DNA of 12,935 bases. It comes from Nocardioidaceae bacterium. Its GTDB lineage: Bacteria; Actinomycetota; Actinomycetes; Propionibacteriales; Nocardioidaceae. The translations under genes and the position numbers were made by a program. The notes under the pieces are model-generated. The model was not told the DNA's origin. It made no database searches and was given only the letters and a program-made list of their open reading frames with translations. This document shows positions 6,116-12,608 of the stretch, piece after piece. The stretch lies in the NCBI GenBank assembly GCA_025966335.1, contig JAICRS010000066.1, forward strand, positions 1-12,935, read 5' to 3'. Every line of letters begins with the position of its first letter. Within the stretch, counting starts at the first letter, position 1.

Positions 6116-9100
6116 ATGCGCAGTCTCGGGCGCAGACTCGTTCCGCTGGTCGCGCTCCTCGTGACCGCGACACTGGTTCCGCCTGCCTACGGCGCGGTCT
6201 CGGTCTCGCGCGCCGAGGTGTCCGGAAGCCGGCTCCGGGTCGAGGGCACCGCGGCTGCCAACCGGGCCATCACCGTGGACGGGGTGGTGATGGGGCAGAG
6301 CAGCAGCTCCGGCCGGTTCCGGATCTCCCGGAGCGGCTACACCAGCCCTGCGGACTGCACGATCGACGTCAACGACGGGTCCGCGACTCCCCGGGTGGCC
6401 ACGCTGGACGGCTGCACCGTGACCGAACCGCCCCCGCCGCCTCCACCACCTGACACGTCGCCGCGGATCACCCCGGTGGACCCCGCGCTCGGGTCGGGTT
6501 TCGTGGGCGCGGACTTCACCACCTTCTCCAGCACCACCAGCACGCTCACGTTCGGGCCCGACGCGCTGGGGCCGGTGCACTTCGAGGTGATCACCGGCCA
6601 GCTCCCCGACGGGCTGCAGCTGGTGGACCAGAACGACGGATCCAGCCCGAACAAGGCGGTCAACGCCACCATCACCGGCACCCCGACCACTGTGCAGACG
6701 ACCACCTTCACGGTCCGGGCCACCGACGCGAACGGCCTGACCGCGACCCGCAGCTACAGCATCACGATCAACCCGGCACAGACGCTGGCGATCGTCCCGC
6801 AGGCCTGGGGGCAGCTCGCCGTAGGAGAGTTCTCGAACCTGTGGATCGACGGCACGGGCGGGGTCCGGCCCTACACCTGGGTCCGCAGCGCGGGAGCGTT
6901 CCCACCGGGGATGTCCCTCGTCCAGGACAACCCGGACGGACCGCTCGTCCGGATCACCGGCACCCCGACCACGGCCGGCAGCTTCACCTTCACGATCCGG
7001 CTGACGGACGCGCGGGCCACTTCGGTCACCCGCACGTTCACCGTGACCGTCCCCGAACCGGACACGTCGACGGGGCCGAACGCGCCCACCCTGCTCGCTC
7101 CGGCGAACGGTGCCAGTGTCACCACACCGTTCACGATCGACTGGACCGAGGAGTTCGACCCGACCCTGTCGGCCAACGGCGGCTACAACTGGCAGGTCAG
7201 CACCACCTCGACCTTCTCGACCCTGGTGCTGCGTGACTCCACGCTGCCCAACGTCACCCAGGACACCGTCAGCGGGATCCCGAACGGCACGTACTTCTGG
7301 CGGGTCCAGGCCGTCGACGGGCAGCTGCGGTCGAGCACGTTCTCCGCACCGAGCACTTTCACCGTCACCGGCACCGGTACCGGTCAGCCGGGCACACCTG
7401 TGCTGAGCCTGCCGCCGTACGGCGACACCTTCCACCCGTTCGAGAACTTCGAGCTGTTCTGGACAGCTGCCGAGCGGGCCGCCAAGTACGAGCTGCTCGC
7501 CTCGAAGGACTCCACCTTCCCGGCGAGCTCGATCAAGTTCGACAACATCACCGACACCAGCCGTGGGATCACGATCGGCGACTTCTGTGACGGCTGTTCC
7601 CAGGGCACGTACTTCGCGCGGGTGACCGCGATCGATGCCAACGGCAACCGGGGCCTACCGTCCAACACGGTCACCTTCACCATCTCCTTCGATGCGCCGC
7701 TGCCGCCGCCCCCGACTGCGGTGTCACCTGTCGGCGGGGAGACCGTCGCGCTGCCCGTGACGCTGGACTGGACCGACGTTCCGAACCCCCAGGACCTCGG
7801 CTACGACATCGACAACTCCCCGAGCACCTCGTTAGCCGATATCGAGGCGCAGGCGCGCACCACCGCCTCGCAGGTGACGATCCTGTCGCTGACTCCGGGC
7901 ACGAAGTTCTGGCGGGTGCACGCGGTCCAAGGCAACTCCGGGCCGGACACCGCGGCGGTCACCGACTGGTCGACCCCGGCGTCCTTCACCGTGCCGGGCG
8001 GGACCGTCGGCGTCGCATCCGTGTGGCTCGGCGCGCCACCGTGCCAGGACCCTTGCCCCGGTGCGGACACCCTCGACAGCGGACAGGAGATCGCCGGCTC
8101 CATCCAGCTCACCGGCGCGGCACCCGCTGGCGGCGCGGATGTGGCACTGTCCGTGGATCCGGCGTCCGGGGCGAGCGTCCCCGCCTCGGTCACGGTCCCG
8201 GCGGGTGCGGCGTTCGCGAACTTCCGGTTGTTCGCGGGGCAGGTGACCGAACCGACGCAGGTCACGTTGACCGCGACGCTCGGTTCGTCGTCGGACACGT
8301 TCGTGTTCACCGTCAGCCCCGACGACCAGCCGCCCGCTCCACCGACGCTGTCCACACTCACCCTGGCTCCGTCCGCGGTCGTCGGTGGCGACCCGTCGAC
8401 AGGGACAGTGAGCATCTCGGCGGCTGCTCCCGTCGGCGGTGCCGTGGTCTCGTTGTCGAGCAGTGACACCGCAGCCGCGACGGTCCCACCGTCGGTGACG
8501 GTGCCCGCGGGCAGCAGCATCGCGACGTTCACGGTCACGACGCACGCCGTCACGACCTCGACGAACGTGCAGGTCATCGGTGCCCACGGTGGCGTCTCCC
8601 GTGCGGCGACACTCACTGTCTCGCCCCCCAGCGCAGCCGGACCGGCCGTGTCCGGCCTGACCCTGAACCCGGGAACGGTGACGAGTGGGGCTTCCTCCAC
8701 GGGAACGGTGACGCTGACCGCACCGGCCCCGACCGCAGGCGCCTCCGTCACGCTGACGACCAGCAACGCCGGAGTTGCCACGGTCCAGGCGGCCGTCACC
8801 GTTCCCGCCGGGCAGACCAGCACGACCTTCCCGGTGGCGTCGCAGTCGGTGACCACGACGAGTACCTCCACCATCGGAGCCACGTTGGGCGGCGCGACAC
8901 GCAGCGCCGTACTCACCGTGAATCCGGCCACCCAGGCCACCGACTCGGTCTCGGTCCAGCGCGCGGAGTACGACGGCGAGTCGTTGCGGGTCGAGGCGAG
9001 CAGCACCAGCTCCACGGTCACGCTGAGGGTGGTCGTCACCTCCTCCGGAGCGCTGATCGGCACCCTGTCGAACGACGGCGGCGGCCGGTACCGCGGCGAG

Positions 9101-9184
9101 CTGGACTGGCCGTCGAACCCGCAGAACATCACGGTCACCAGCAGTGGTGGCGGCTCGGCCAGCAGGGCGGTGACAGCGAAGTAG
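6116..9184 (+). CDS. Large secreted multi-domain beta-sandwich (Ig/FN3-like) protein
   Basis: A 1022-residue exported protein. The signal peptide is residues 1-27 (RR, hydrophobic core, cleavage near PPAYGA). The order is: a small beta domain (28-100, VSVSRAEVSGSRLRVEG), a PPPPPPPP linker (105-112), two He_PIG-type Ig domains (about 116-217 and 222-313, both with ITGTPTT), three FN3-like domains (about 321-417, 425-522 and 532-628, each with a FWRV or YFARV strand), three repeats of about 95 residues (about 631-736, 745-838 and 845-938, each with the SVTVPAG core), and a last beta domain (943-1022, VSVQRAEYDGESLRVEA) that mirrors the first. No LPXTG, C-terminal membrane helix or catalytic motif is seen, so it is probably released or loosely wall-bound. 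Adhesion or a scaffold role is inference. GAAG eight bases upstream is a modest ribosome binding site. Confidence 0.9.
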   Translation: MRSLGRRLVPLVALLVTATLVPPAYGAVSVSRAEVSGSRLRVEGTAAANRAITVDGVVMGQSSSSGRFRISRSGYTSPADCTIDVNDGSATPRVATLDGCTVTEPPPPPPPPDTSPRITPVDPALGSGFVGADFTTFSSTTSTLTFGPDALGPVHFEVITGQLPDGLQLVDQNDGSSPNKAVNATITGTPTTVQTTTFTVRATDANGLTATRSYSITINPAQTLAIVPQAWGQLAVGEFSNLWIDGTGGVRPYTWVRSAGAFPPGMSLVQDNPDGPLVRITGTPTTAGSFTFTIRLTDARATSVTRTFTVTVPEPDTSTGPNAPTLLAPANGASVTTPFTIDWTEEFDPTLSANGGYNWQVSTTSTFSTLVLRDSTLPNVTQDTVSGIPNGTYFWRVQAVDGQLRSSTFSAPSTFTVTGTGTGQPGTPVLSLPPYGDTFHPFENFELFWTAAERAAKYELLASKDSTFPASSIKFDNITDTSRGITIGDFCDGCSQGTYFARVTAIDANGNRGLPSNTVTFTISFDAPLPPPPTAVSPVGGETVALPVTLDWTDVPNPQDLGYDIDNSPSTSLADIEAQARTTASQVTILSLTPGTKFWRVHAVQGNSGPDTAAVTDWSTPASFTVPGGTVGVASVWLGAPPCQDPCPGADTLDSGQEIAGSIQLTGAAPAGGADVALSVDPASGASVPASVTVPAGAAFANFRLFAGQVTEPTQVTLTATLGSSSDTFVFTVSPDDQPPAPPTLSTLTLAPSAVVGGDPSTGTVSISAAAPVGGAVVSLSSSDTAAATVPPSVTVPAGSSIATFTVTTHAVTTSTNVQVIGAHGGVSRAATLTVSPPSAAGPAVSGLTLNPGTVTSGASSTGTVTLTAPAPTAGASVTLTTSNAGVATVQAAVTVPAGQTSTTFPVASQSVTTTSTSTIGATLGGATRSAVLTVNPATQATDSVSVQRAEYDGESLRVEASSTSSTVTLRVVVTSSGALIGTLSNDGGGRYRGELDWPSNPQNITVTSSGGGSASRAVTAK

Positions 9185-9245
9185 TCAACGATGCCGACGA
9201 GAAGGAGATGCTGCCTGTGAAGAGTCAACGGACAGGGAGGCGCAC

Positions 9246-10574
9246 ATGCGCGGCCGTGCGGCTCGACTAGGGCGAGCGGCGTGGCTCGTCGGGTACCTCG
9301 CGGTGATCATCGTTCCGCTGGTGCTGGTCTGGGTGGTGGGTCGGGACCCGGGGGACGACCTGCTCGCGATCTCGGCCACCGACACGGGACTGCTCGCCTT
9401 CTCGTTGTTGGTGGTGGCGCTGGTGCTGATGGCGCGGGTGCCGTCGCTGGTGGCGTCGTTCGGGATCGAGACGATCTTGCGGATGCATCGCGTGGTCGCC
9501 CTCTGCGCGGTGGCTCTCGTCGCCGGCCACGTCGTCCTCATCGTCTTCCACGATCCGCGCGGGCTCTCGATCTTCGATCTGCGGGACACGACCGCCGCGG
9601 CCTGGGCGGCCACGATCTCGACCGTTGCGCTGGCCACGGTCGTCGGATTCGCCCTGCGCCGCAAACGGCGTCAACCACGCTACGAGGGCTGGCGGATGCT
9701 GCACATCGCGCTGGCGGCCATCGTGTTCCTCGGCGCGTGGCTGCACATCTGGTGGCTCGATCAGCTCAGCGCCAACGTGCTGACGGCCATCTGGTTCGTG
9801 CTGATGGGGCTGGTCGTGCTCGCCGTCGCGGCCCGGCGATGGGTGTGGTTGCCGGTCCGCGCCCACCGGCGCTCCTACATCGTGGACCAGGTCATCCCGG
9901 TCAGCGGGAACGCGGTGACTCTGGCGATGAAGGCGCACGGCCATGAGGGCGTCCGGTTCAAGGCCGGCCAGTTCGCCTGGCTGAAGATCGGCTCGTCGTC
10001 GTTCGTGTTCGAGGAGCACCCGTTCACGATCGCGTCGACCGCCGACGCGCCGCACCGCAAGGAGTTCACGATCAAGGCCCTCGGGGACTTCAGCGAGCTG
10101 CTGCGTGGGTTGCGTCCGGGCCGTCGGGTGTTCATGGACGGGCCGTACGGCCGGTTCACGATCGAGGGGCTGGACTCATCGGAAGGTTTCGTGTTCATCG
10201 CCGGAGGGGTTGGGGTGACCCCGATGGTCAGCATGTTGCGGACGCTGAACCAGCGCCGCGACCCGCGGCCACACCTTCTGCTGCTCGGTGCCCGCAGCCT
10301 GGAGGACCTGATGCTTCACGCGGAGGTCGACCGGCTCAGGGAGGGGCTCGACCTGACGGTCACGCCGGTGCTCGAGTCGCCGCCGGAGGACTGGGAAGGT
10401 GAGCAGGGCAGGATCGACGCGGAGCTGCTCGACCGGTGTCTGCCCCGGCACAGCAAGCAGCACGACTACTTCCTGTGCGGTCCACCGCCGATGGTGATCG
10501 CCGTGGGCAAGCAGCTGCGAGACCGTGGCATCCCGCTGAACCGGATCCACACCGAGCGGTTCGAGGTGGTCTGA
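9246..10574 (+). CDS. Bis-heme ferric-reductase-like membrane flavocytochrome
   Basis: A 442-residue membrane electron-transfer protein. The N-terminal ferric-reductase-like domain has about six membrane helices (roughly 12-32, 48-64, 83-101, 118-138, 150-168 and 176-197). Two helices carry His pairs exactly 14 residues apart, His81/His95 and His153/His167, the arrangement that holds two stacked hemes in NADPH oxidases and ferric reductases. The cytoplasmic half is a ferredoxin-NADP reductase module: FAD motif HPFT at 258-261 (EEHPFTIAS), nucleotide motif IAGGVGVTP at 318-326, and the C-terminal CGPPPMV with a terminal FEVV. It should pass electrons from NAD(P)H through FAD and heme to an acceptor outside the membrane (iron, oxygen or a protein). 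GGGAGG at 9235-9240 lies five bases before ATG. It starts 61 bases after the large secreted gene with no terminator between, so co-transcription is possible. Confidence 0.93.
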   Translation: MRGRAARLGRAAWLVGYLAVIIVPLVLVWVVGRDPGDDLLAISATDTGLLAFSLLVVALVLMARVPSLVASFGIETILRMHRVVALCAVALVAGHVVLIVFHDPRGLSIFDLRDTTAAAWAATISTVALATVVGFALRRKRRQPRYEGWRMLHIALAAIVFLGAWLHIWWLDQLSANVLTAIWFVLMGLVVLAVAARRWVWLPVRAHRRSYIVDQVIPVSGNAVTLAMKAHGHEGVRFKAGQFAWLKIGSSSFVFEEHPFTIASTADAPHRKEFTIKALGDFSELLRGLRPGRRVFMDGPYGRFTIEGLDSSEGFVFIAGGVGVTPMVSMLRTLNQRRDPRPHLLLLGARSLEDLMLHAEVDRLREGLDLTVTPVLESPPEDWEGEQGRIDAELLDRCLPRHSKQHDYFLCGPPPMVIAVGKQLRDRGIPLNRIHTERFEVV

Positions 10575-10599
10575 CCATCCGGTAGGGACGGGGTGAGGC

Positions 10600-11088
10600 T
10601 CAGGAGGGGGACTCGCCGGCGTCGATCTGCTGGGCGAGGTACTGCGCAACGCCGACCAGCGACATCGCGTCGAGCTGGCTCTCGAACCAGTCGGCGTGCT
10701 TCTCCTCGTCGCGGACCATGTCTTCGAAGACGTCCGCCGTACCGTGGTCGCCGAGCTCGTGGCACTCCTTGGCCGAGGCGTTGAACTGCGCCACCGCCTC
10801 CTTCTCGCTGTCGAAGGCGAGTCGGAGCATCTCCTCGGCGTCCTCGCCGACCTTGATCGCGCCGAGCCGTTGCAGGTTCGGGTGCCCGTCGAACATCAGG
10901 ATCCGGTTGATCAACGAGTCGGCGTCGCGCATCTCGTCGATGGACAGGTCGTAGAACACCTTGCCCAGCCGGGGGAGACCCCAGTTGTCCAGCATCCTGG
11001 CGTGCAAGAAGTAGGTGTTGGTGACCGTGAGCTCGAACGTCAGCGCATCGTTGAGCATCTCGACGATGCGGGGGCTAACTGGCTGCAA
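10600..11088 (-). CDS. bfr: Bacterioferritin (atypical ferroxidase site)
   Basis: A 162-residue ferritin-like four-helix protein. It aligns with E. coli bacterioferritin throughout, for example LTVTNTYFLHARML, SIDEMRDAD, NLQRLG, VGEDAEEML and RDEEKHADWFE. Kept residues are Glu19, Glu52, Glu95, Glu128 and His131 (E. coli 18, 51, 94, 127 and 130) and heme-ligand Met53 (E. coli 52). The di-iron His54 of E. coli is Asp55 here, and His46 is Asp47, so the ferroxidase centre is unusual. The start is TTG 11086-11088: GGAGG lies upstream with a six-base gap, and the resulting MQ N-terminus matches the family. The start lies inside the end of bfd (14-base overlap), so translation is coupled. It should store iron as a heme-containing 24-mer. 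Confidence 0.93.
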   Translation of the reverse strand: MQPVSPRIVEMLNDALTFELTVTNTYFLHARMLDNWGLPRLGKVFYDLSIDEMRDADSLINRILMFDGHPNLQRLGAIKVGEDAEEMLRLAFDSEKEAVAQFNASAKECHELGDHGTADVFEDMVRDEEKHADWFESQLDAMSLVGVAQYLAQQIDAGESPS

Positions 11089-11281
11089 GGTCTACCTCCA
11101 CGAGCGGGCCGGGAACGACCTGCTCATGTTGGCACACCAGCTGCTTCACCGAGAAGATGCAGGTCCCACAGTTCTGGCCCGCACCCGTCTGCCTGCACAC
11201 CTCGGACAGGTTCCTGGCGCCCTCGCGGAGGGCGGTGGCGACGTCCCGGTCCGAGACGACTTCGCAGTGGCAGACGATCAC
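11075..11281 (-). CDS. bfd: Bacterioferritin-associated ferredoxin
   Basis: A 68-residue [2Fe-2S] protein of the BFD-like family. Ligands are Cys4 and Cys6 in VCHCEVVS and Cys38 and Cys41 in QNCGTC, with a further Cys29. The family donates electrons to heme in bacterioferritin to release stored iron as Fe(II). The GTG start (11279-11281) directly abuts the iron box and has no ribosome binding site, which suggests a leaderless mRNA. The last codons overlap the bfr start, making one operon for storage and release. The C-terminus from about residue 52 runs on slightly beyond the core domain (EQVVPGPLVEVDLAAS). Confidence 0.92.
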   Translation of the reverse strand: MIVCHCEVVSDRDVATALREGARNLSEVCRQTGAGQNCGTCIFSVKQLVCQHEQVVPGPLVEVDLAAS

Positions 11282-11300
11282 ATAGGTAAGGCTAGCCTAA
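11282..11300 (-). promoter_or_regulatory. DtxR/IdeR iron box of the bfd-bfr operon
   Basis: The minus strand reads TTAGGCTAGCCTTACCTAT, which agrees with the 19-bp DtxR/IdeR consensus (TTAGGTTAGSCTAACCTAA) at about 16 of 19 positions. It ends one base before the bfd GTG. TAGCCT inside the box is at the right distance to be the -10 element of a leaderless promoter, so metal-loaded regulator bound here would block transcription. Confidence 0.85.
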
Positions 11301-11340
11301 GGAGCGCGGATTGCGCGACCCCTTCGTTGATGTTCGTTCG

Positions 11341-11368
11341 GCGCCCCCGGCAGTGCGCCCCCGGCAGG
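11341..11368. repeat. Tandem copy of the tRNA-Arg 3' end
   Basis: GCGCCCCCGGCAG occurs at 11341-11353 and again at 11355-11367, one base apart. The second copy is the 3' end of tRNA-Arg (acceptor and part of the T-arm, minus strand); the first lies just outside the gene. Confidence 0.85.
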
Positions 11369-11429
11369 ATTCGAACCTGCGGCCAACAGATTAGAAGTCT
11401 GTCGCTCTATCCAGCTGAGCTACGGAGGC
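11356..11429 (-). tRNA. tRNA-Arg (anticodon TCT)
   Basis: The minus strand folds as a full cloverleaf: acceptor GCCTCCG with CGGGGGC (one U-G pair), D-arm AGCTCAGCTGGATAGAGC, anticodon stem ACAGA/TCTGT around CTTCTAA (anticodon TCT, reading AGA/AGG), and T-arm GCAGGTTCGAATCCTGC. The discriminator base is G and CCA is not encoded. The gene marks the change from core to accessory content in this window. Confidence 0.96.
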
Positions 11430-11450
11430 GGGGGGTCGGGAATCACGTCG

Positions 11451-11479
11451 GGATAAACATCCGGATAACTCGACTGTAA
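11451..11479 (-). promoter_or_regulatory. Candidate promoter of tRNA-Arg
   Basis: On the minus strand TTACAG (11474-11479) and TTATCC (11451-11456) are 17 bases apart and would start transcription about 14 bases before the mature tRNA 5' end. Hexamer matches are moderate, but position fits a tRNA promoter. Confidence 0.4.
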
Positions 11480-11560
11480 TTCGACCCGGTTCCAGACCCT
11501 CGAGGAGCAGTCTAGGGGCATTGCGCTGAACCGCTGTGGCCCATGAAGCAGGATGACGCC

Positions 11561-11908
11561 ATGTCGGTCACGATCCACGCGGTGCTCGATGAGCTGCGCG
11601 GGGCGGCGCTGGATAAACGTGACAAGGGCGACAAGTTCCAGCGCCTGGTCCTGAACTTCTTGCAGACCGACCCGGAGTGGGTCGCTCGCTTCTCCGACGT
11701 GTGGCTGTGGTCGGAGTGGCCGGAGCGGGGCAACCGGCCGGACACGGGCATCGACATCGTCGCCAGGCACCGCGACCGAGACGGCTTGGCCGCGATCCAG
11801 TGCAAGTTCTTCCGAGCCAACCATCGTGTGGCCAAACCCGATCTGGACACGTTCTTGTCCGCCTCGGGCCGCCCCGCCCTGCATGTCCGTGATGGGCAGA
11901 CGCCGTGA
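11561..11908 (+). pseudogene. Truncated restriction-helicase gene (N-terminal nuclease domain only)
   Basis: The 115-codon frame resembles the first part of large restriction enzymes that join an Mrr-like nuclease to a DEAD-type helicase and often a methylase (predicted helicase / type ISP-like). Recognisable parts are DKGDKFQRLVLNFLQTDPEW, DVWLWSEWPERG and the nuclease core PDTGIDIVARHR followed by AIQCKFF (Asp and Gln-x-Lys of the D...QxK motif). The family match stops after DLDTFLSASGRP, near nucleotide 11874; the next 12 residues are unrelated and end in a TGA. Full proteins exceed 1000 residues, so this is a broken remnant with no helicase left. AGGA at 11550-11553 favours ATG 11561 over ATG 11543. 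The stub keeps a complete-looking nuclease core, so residual activity cannot be fully excluded. Confidence 0.75.
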
Positions 11909-11958
11909 CCACCAAGTCGAGATCGACATCCTGAGGCCTACCCGAAGGAGGGTGGCTG

Positions 11959-12027
11959 ATGACGAAGGCATCGGTGATTCGCTCGGGCGGTTTCAACCAC
12001 CTGTGCTGTAGCTGCACCTGTGGCTGA
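11959..12027 (+). CDS. Cys-rich 22-residue peptide (unrecognised)
   Basis: A very short frame with an excellent ribosome binding site: AAGGAGG at 11945-11951 is seven bases before ATG 11959. The peptide begins MTKASVIRSGG and ends in LCCSCTCG, giving Cys16, Cys17, Cys19 and Cys21. I do not recognise it. Possibilities are a small modified or metal-binding peptide precursor, a Cys-codon leader peptide that senses cysteine supply, or a chance frame in decayed DNA. No modifying enzyme or sulfur gene is seen nearby in the window. The TGA that ends it is in frame with the next fragment. Confidence 0.4.
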   Translation: MTKASVIRSGGFNHLCCSCTCG

Positions 12028-12219
12028 GGGATCACCCTGTACGCCTCACGGTCGAGACCCAACGCCCCCGGGCTCGCCGCATCTGCACTCCAGTCCCAGC
12101 GTGCAATACAGCAGGCTTCTGAATCCCCGCGGCTGGTCGAGAGGCGCGCCGAGCCGAACGCACGACGGCGAGCACAGGGCGGGGCGCGTGCCGAGATTCT
12201 GGCGAGCATCGGCGTTCTC

Positions 12220-12426
12220 ATGACGCGTTCTGGCCGTCATGAGGTGACCTTGGAGCAGGTCGTTGTAGAGATGCGACGCCGGGGCAGCCCGTACGCCGAA
12301 TCCACGGTCCGAACAATGGTGAGCAGCCACATGGGTGCAGATTCGCAAGGCCCAGGGATCGGTCACTACGACGACCTCATACGTGTCGGCCGTGGCGTGT
12401 ACCGGCTCCGAGAGCAGCCGTACTGA
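12220..12426 (+). pseudogene. Fragment of a small winged-helix-like C-terminal domain protein
   Basis: The 68-codon frame carries a domain I associate with the C-terminus of actinobacterial hypothetical proteins (DUF7669-like): TLEQVVVEMRRRGSPYAEST, VRTMVSSHM, YDDLIRVGRGVYRL. The pattern of two helices followed by a GRGVYRL beta hairpin suggests a winged helix that may bind DNA. Protein-like sequence continues upstream in the same frame (RRAEPNARRRAQGGARAEILASIG, here split: RRAEPNARRRAQ then GGARAEILASIG) back to the TGA at 12025, but no start codon with a ribosome binding site exists; ATG 12220 lies inside the domain and has none. I therefore read it as the remains of a longer gene. The IS110 element directly after it fits a decaying region. 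Confidence 0.55.
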
Positions 12427-12432
12427 GCCCGT

Positions 12433-12464
12433 GCATGGCCGGTCGATCCAACGACCGGACATGC
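12433..12464 (+). terminator. Hairpin at the left edge of the IS110 region
   Basis: GCATG (12433-12437) and CCGGTCG (12439-12445) pair with CGACCGG (12452-12458) and CATGC (12460-12464) across one G/A mismatch, with an ATCCAA loop. It may end the preceding gene fragment or belong to the IS left end. There is no T-run. Confidence 0.45.
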
Positions 12465-12500
12465 CGAATTGAGGACTTGCTAGACGGTATGGAGTGACCG

Positions 12501-12608
12501 CTCAGGGCTCCTGAGGGTTGCGGGCCGGGGCCCCACTCACAAATGGTCGTGGGTTACCGAGCAGGGCTGGCCTGCTCGGCCTATCCAACAGTTGTGGGAG
12601 GCCCCGGT
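12501..12608 (+). ncRNA. Candidate IS110 bridge RNA region
   Basis: In IS110-group elements the non-coding left end encodes a bridge RNA that pairs with target and donor DNA. Here the region before the transposase is about 180 bases, the size seen for IS621, and it is well structured: CTCAGG/CCTGAG (12501-12515), CCGAGCAGG/CCTGCTCGG (12557-12579) and an outer stem of 12525-12536 with 12594-12607. Guide loops cannot be assigned without both element ends and target sites, so the call is by family and structure only. Confidence 0.4.

Noticed and set aside
5930..7435. A 501-codon leftward frame across the gap and the start of the large secreted gene
   Set aside because: Its composition is Arg/Gly/Asp-rich shadow sequence with no motifs; the plus-strand frame has signal peptide and domains.
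7801..9228. A 475-codon leftward frame opposite the end of the large secreted gene
   Set aside because: The repeats in it are complements of the plus-strand SVTVPAG repeats; there is no ribosome binding site or known family.
11341..11368. Attachment-site pair for an integrated element at tRNA-Arg
   Set aside because: The two copies are one base apart, so no element lies between them, and no integrase gene is seen in the window.
12025..12070. Selenocysteine insertion signal after the Cys-rich peptide
   Set aside because: Only a weak GGG/CCC hairpin follows the TGA and no bacterial SECIS-like loop is evident; decay of the frame is simpler.
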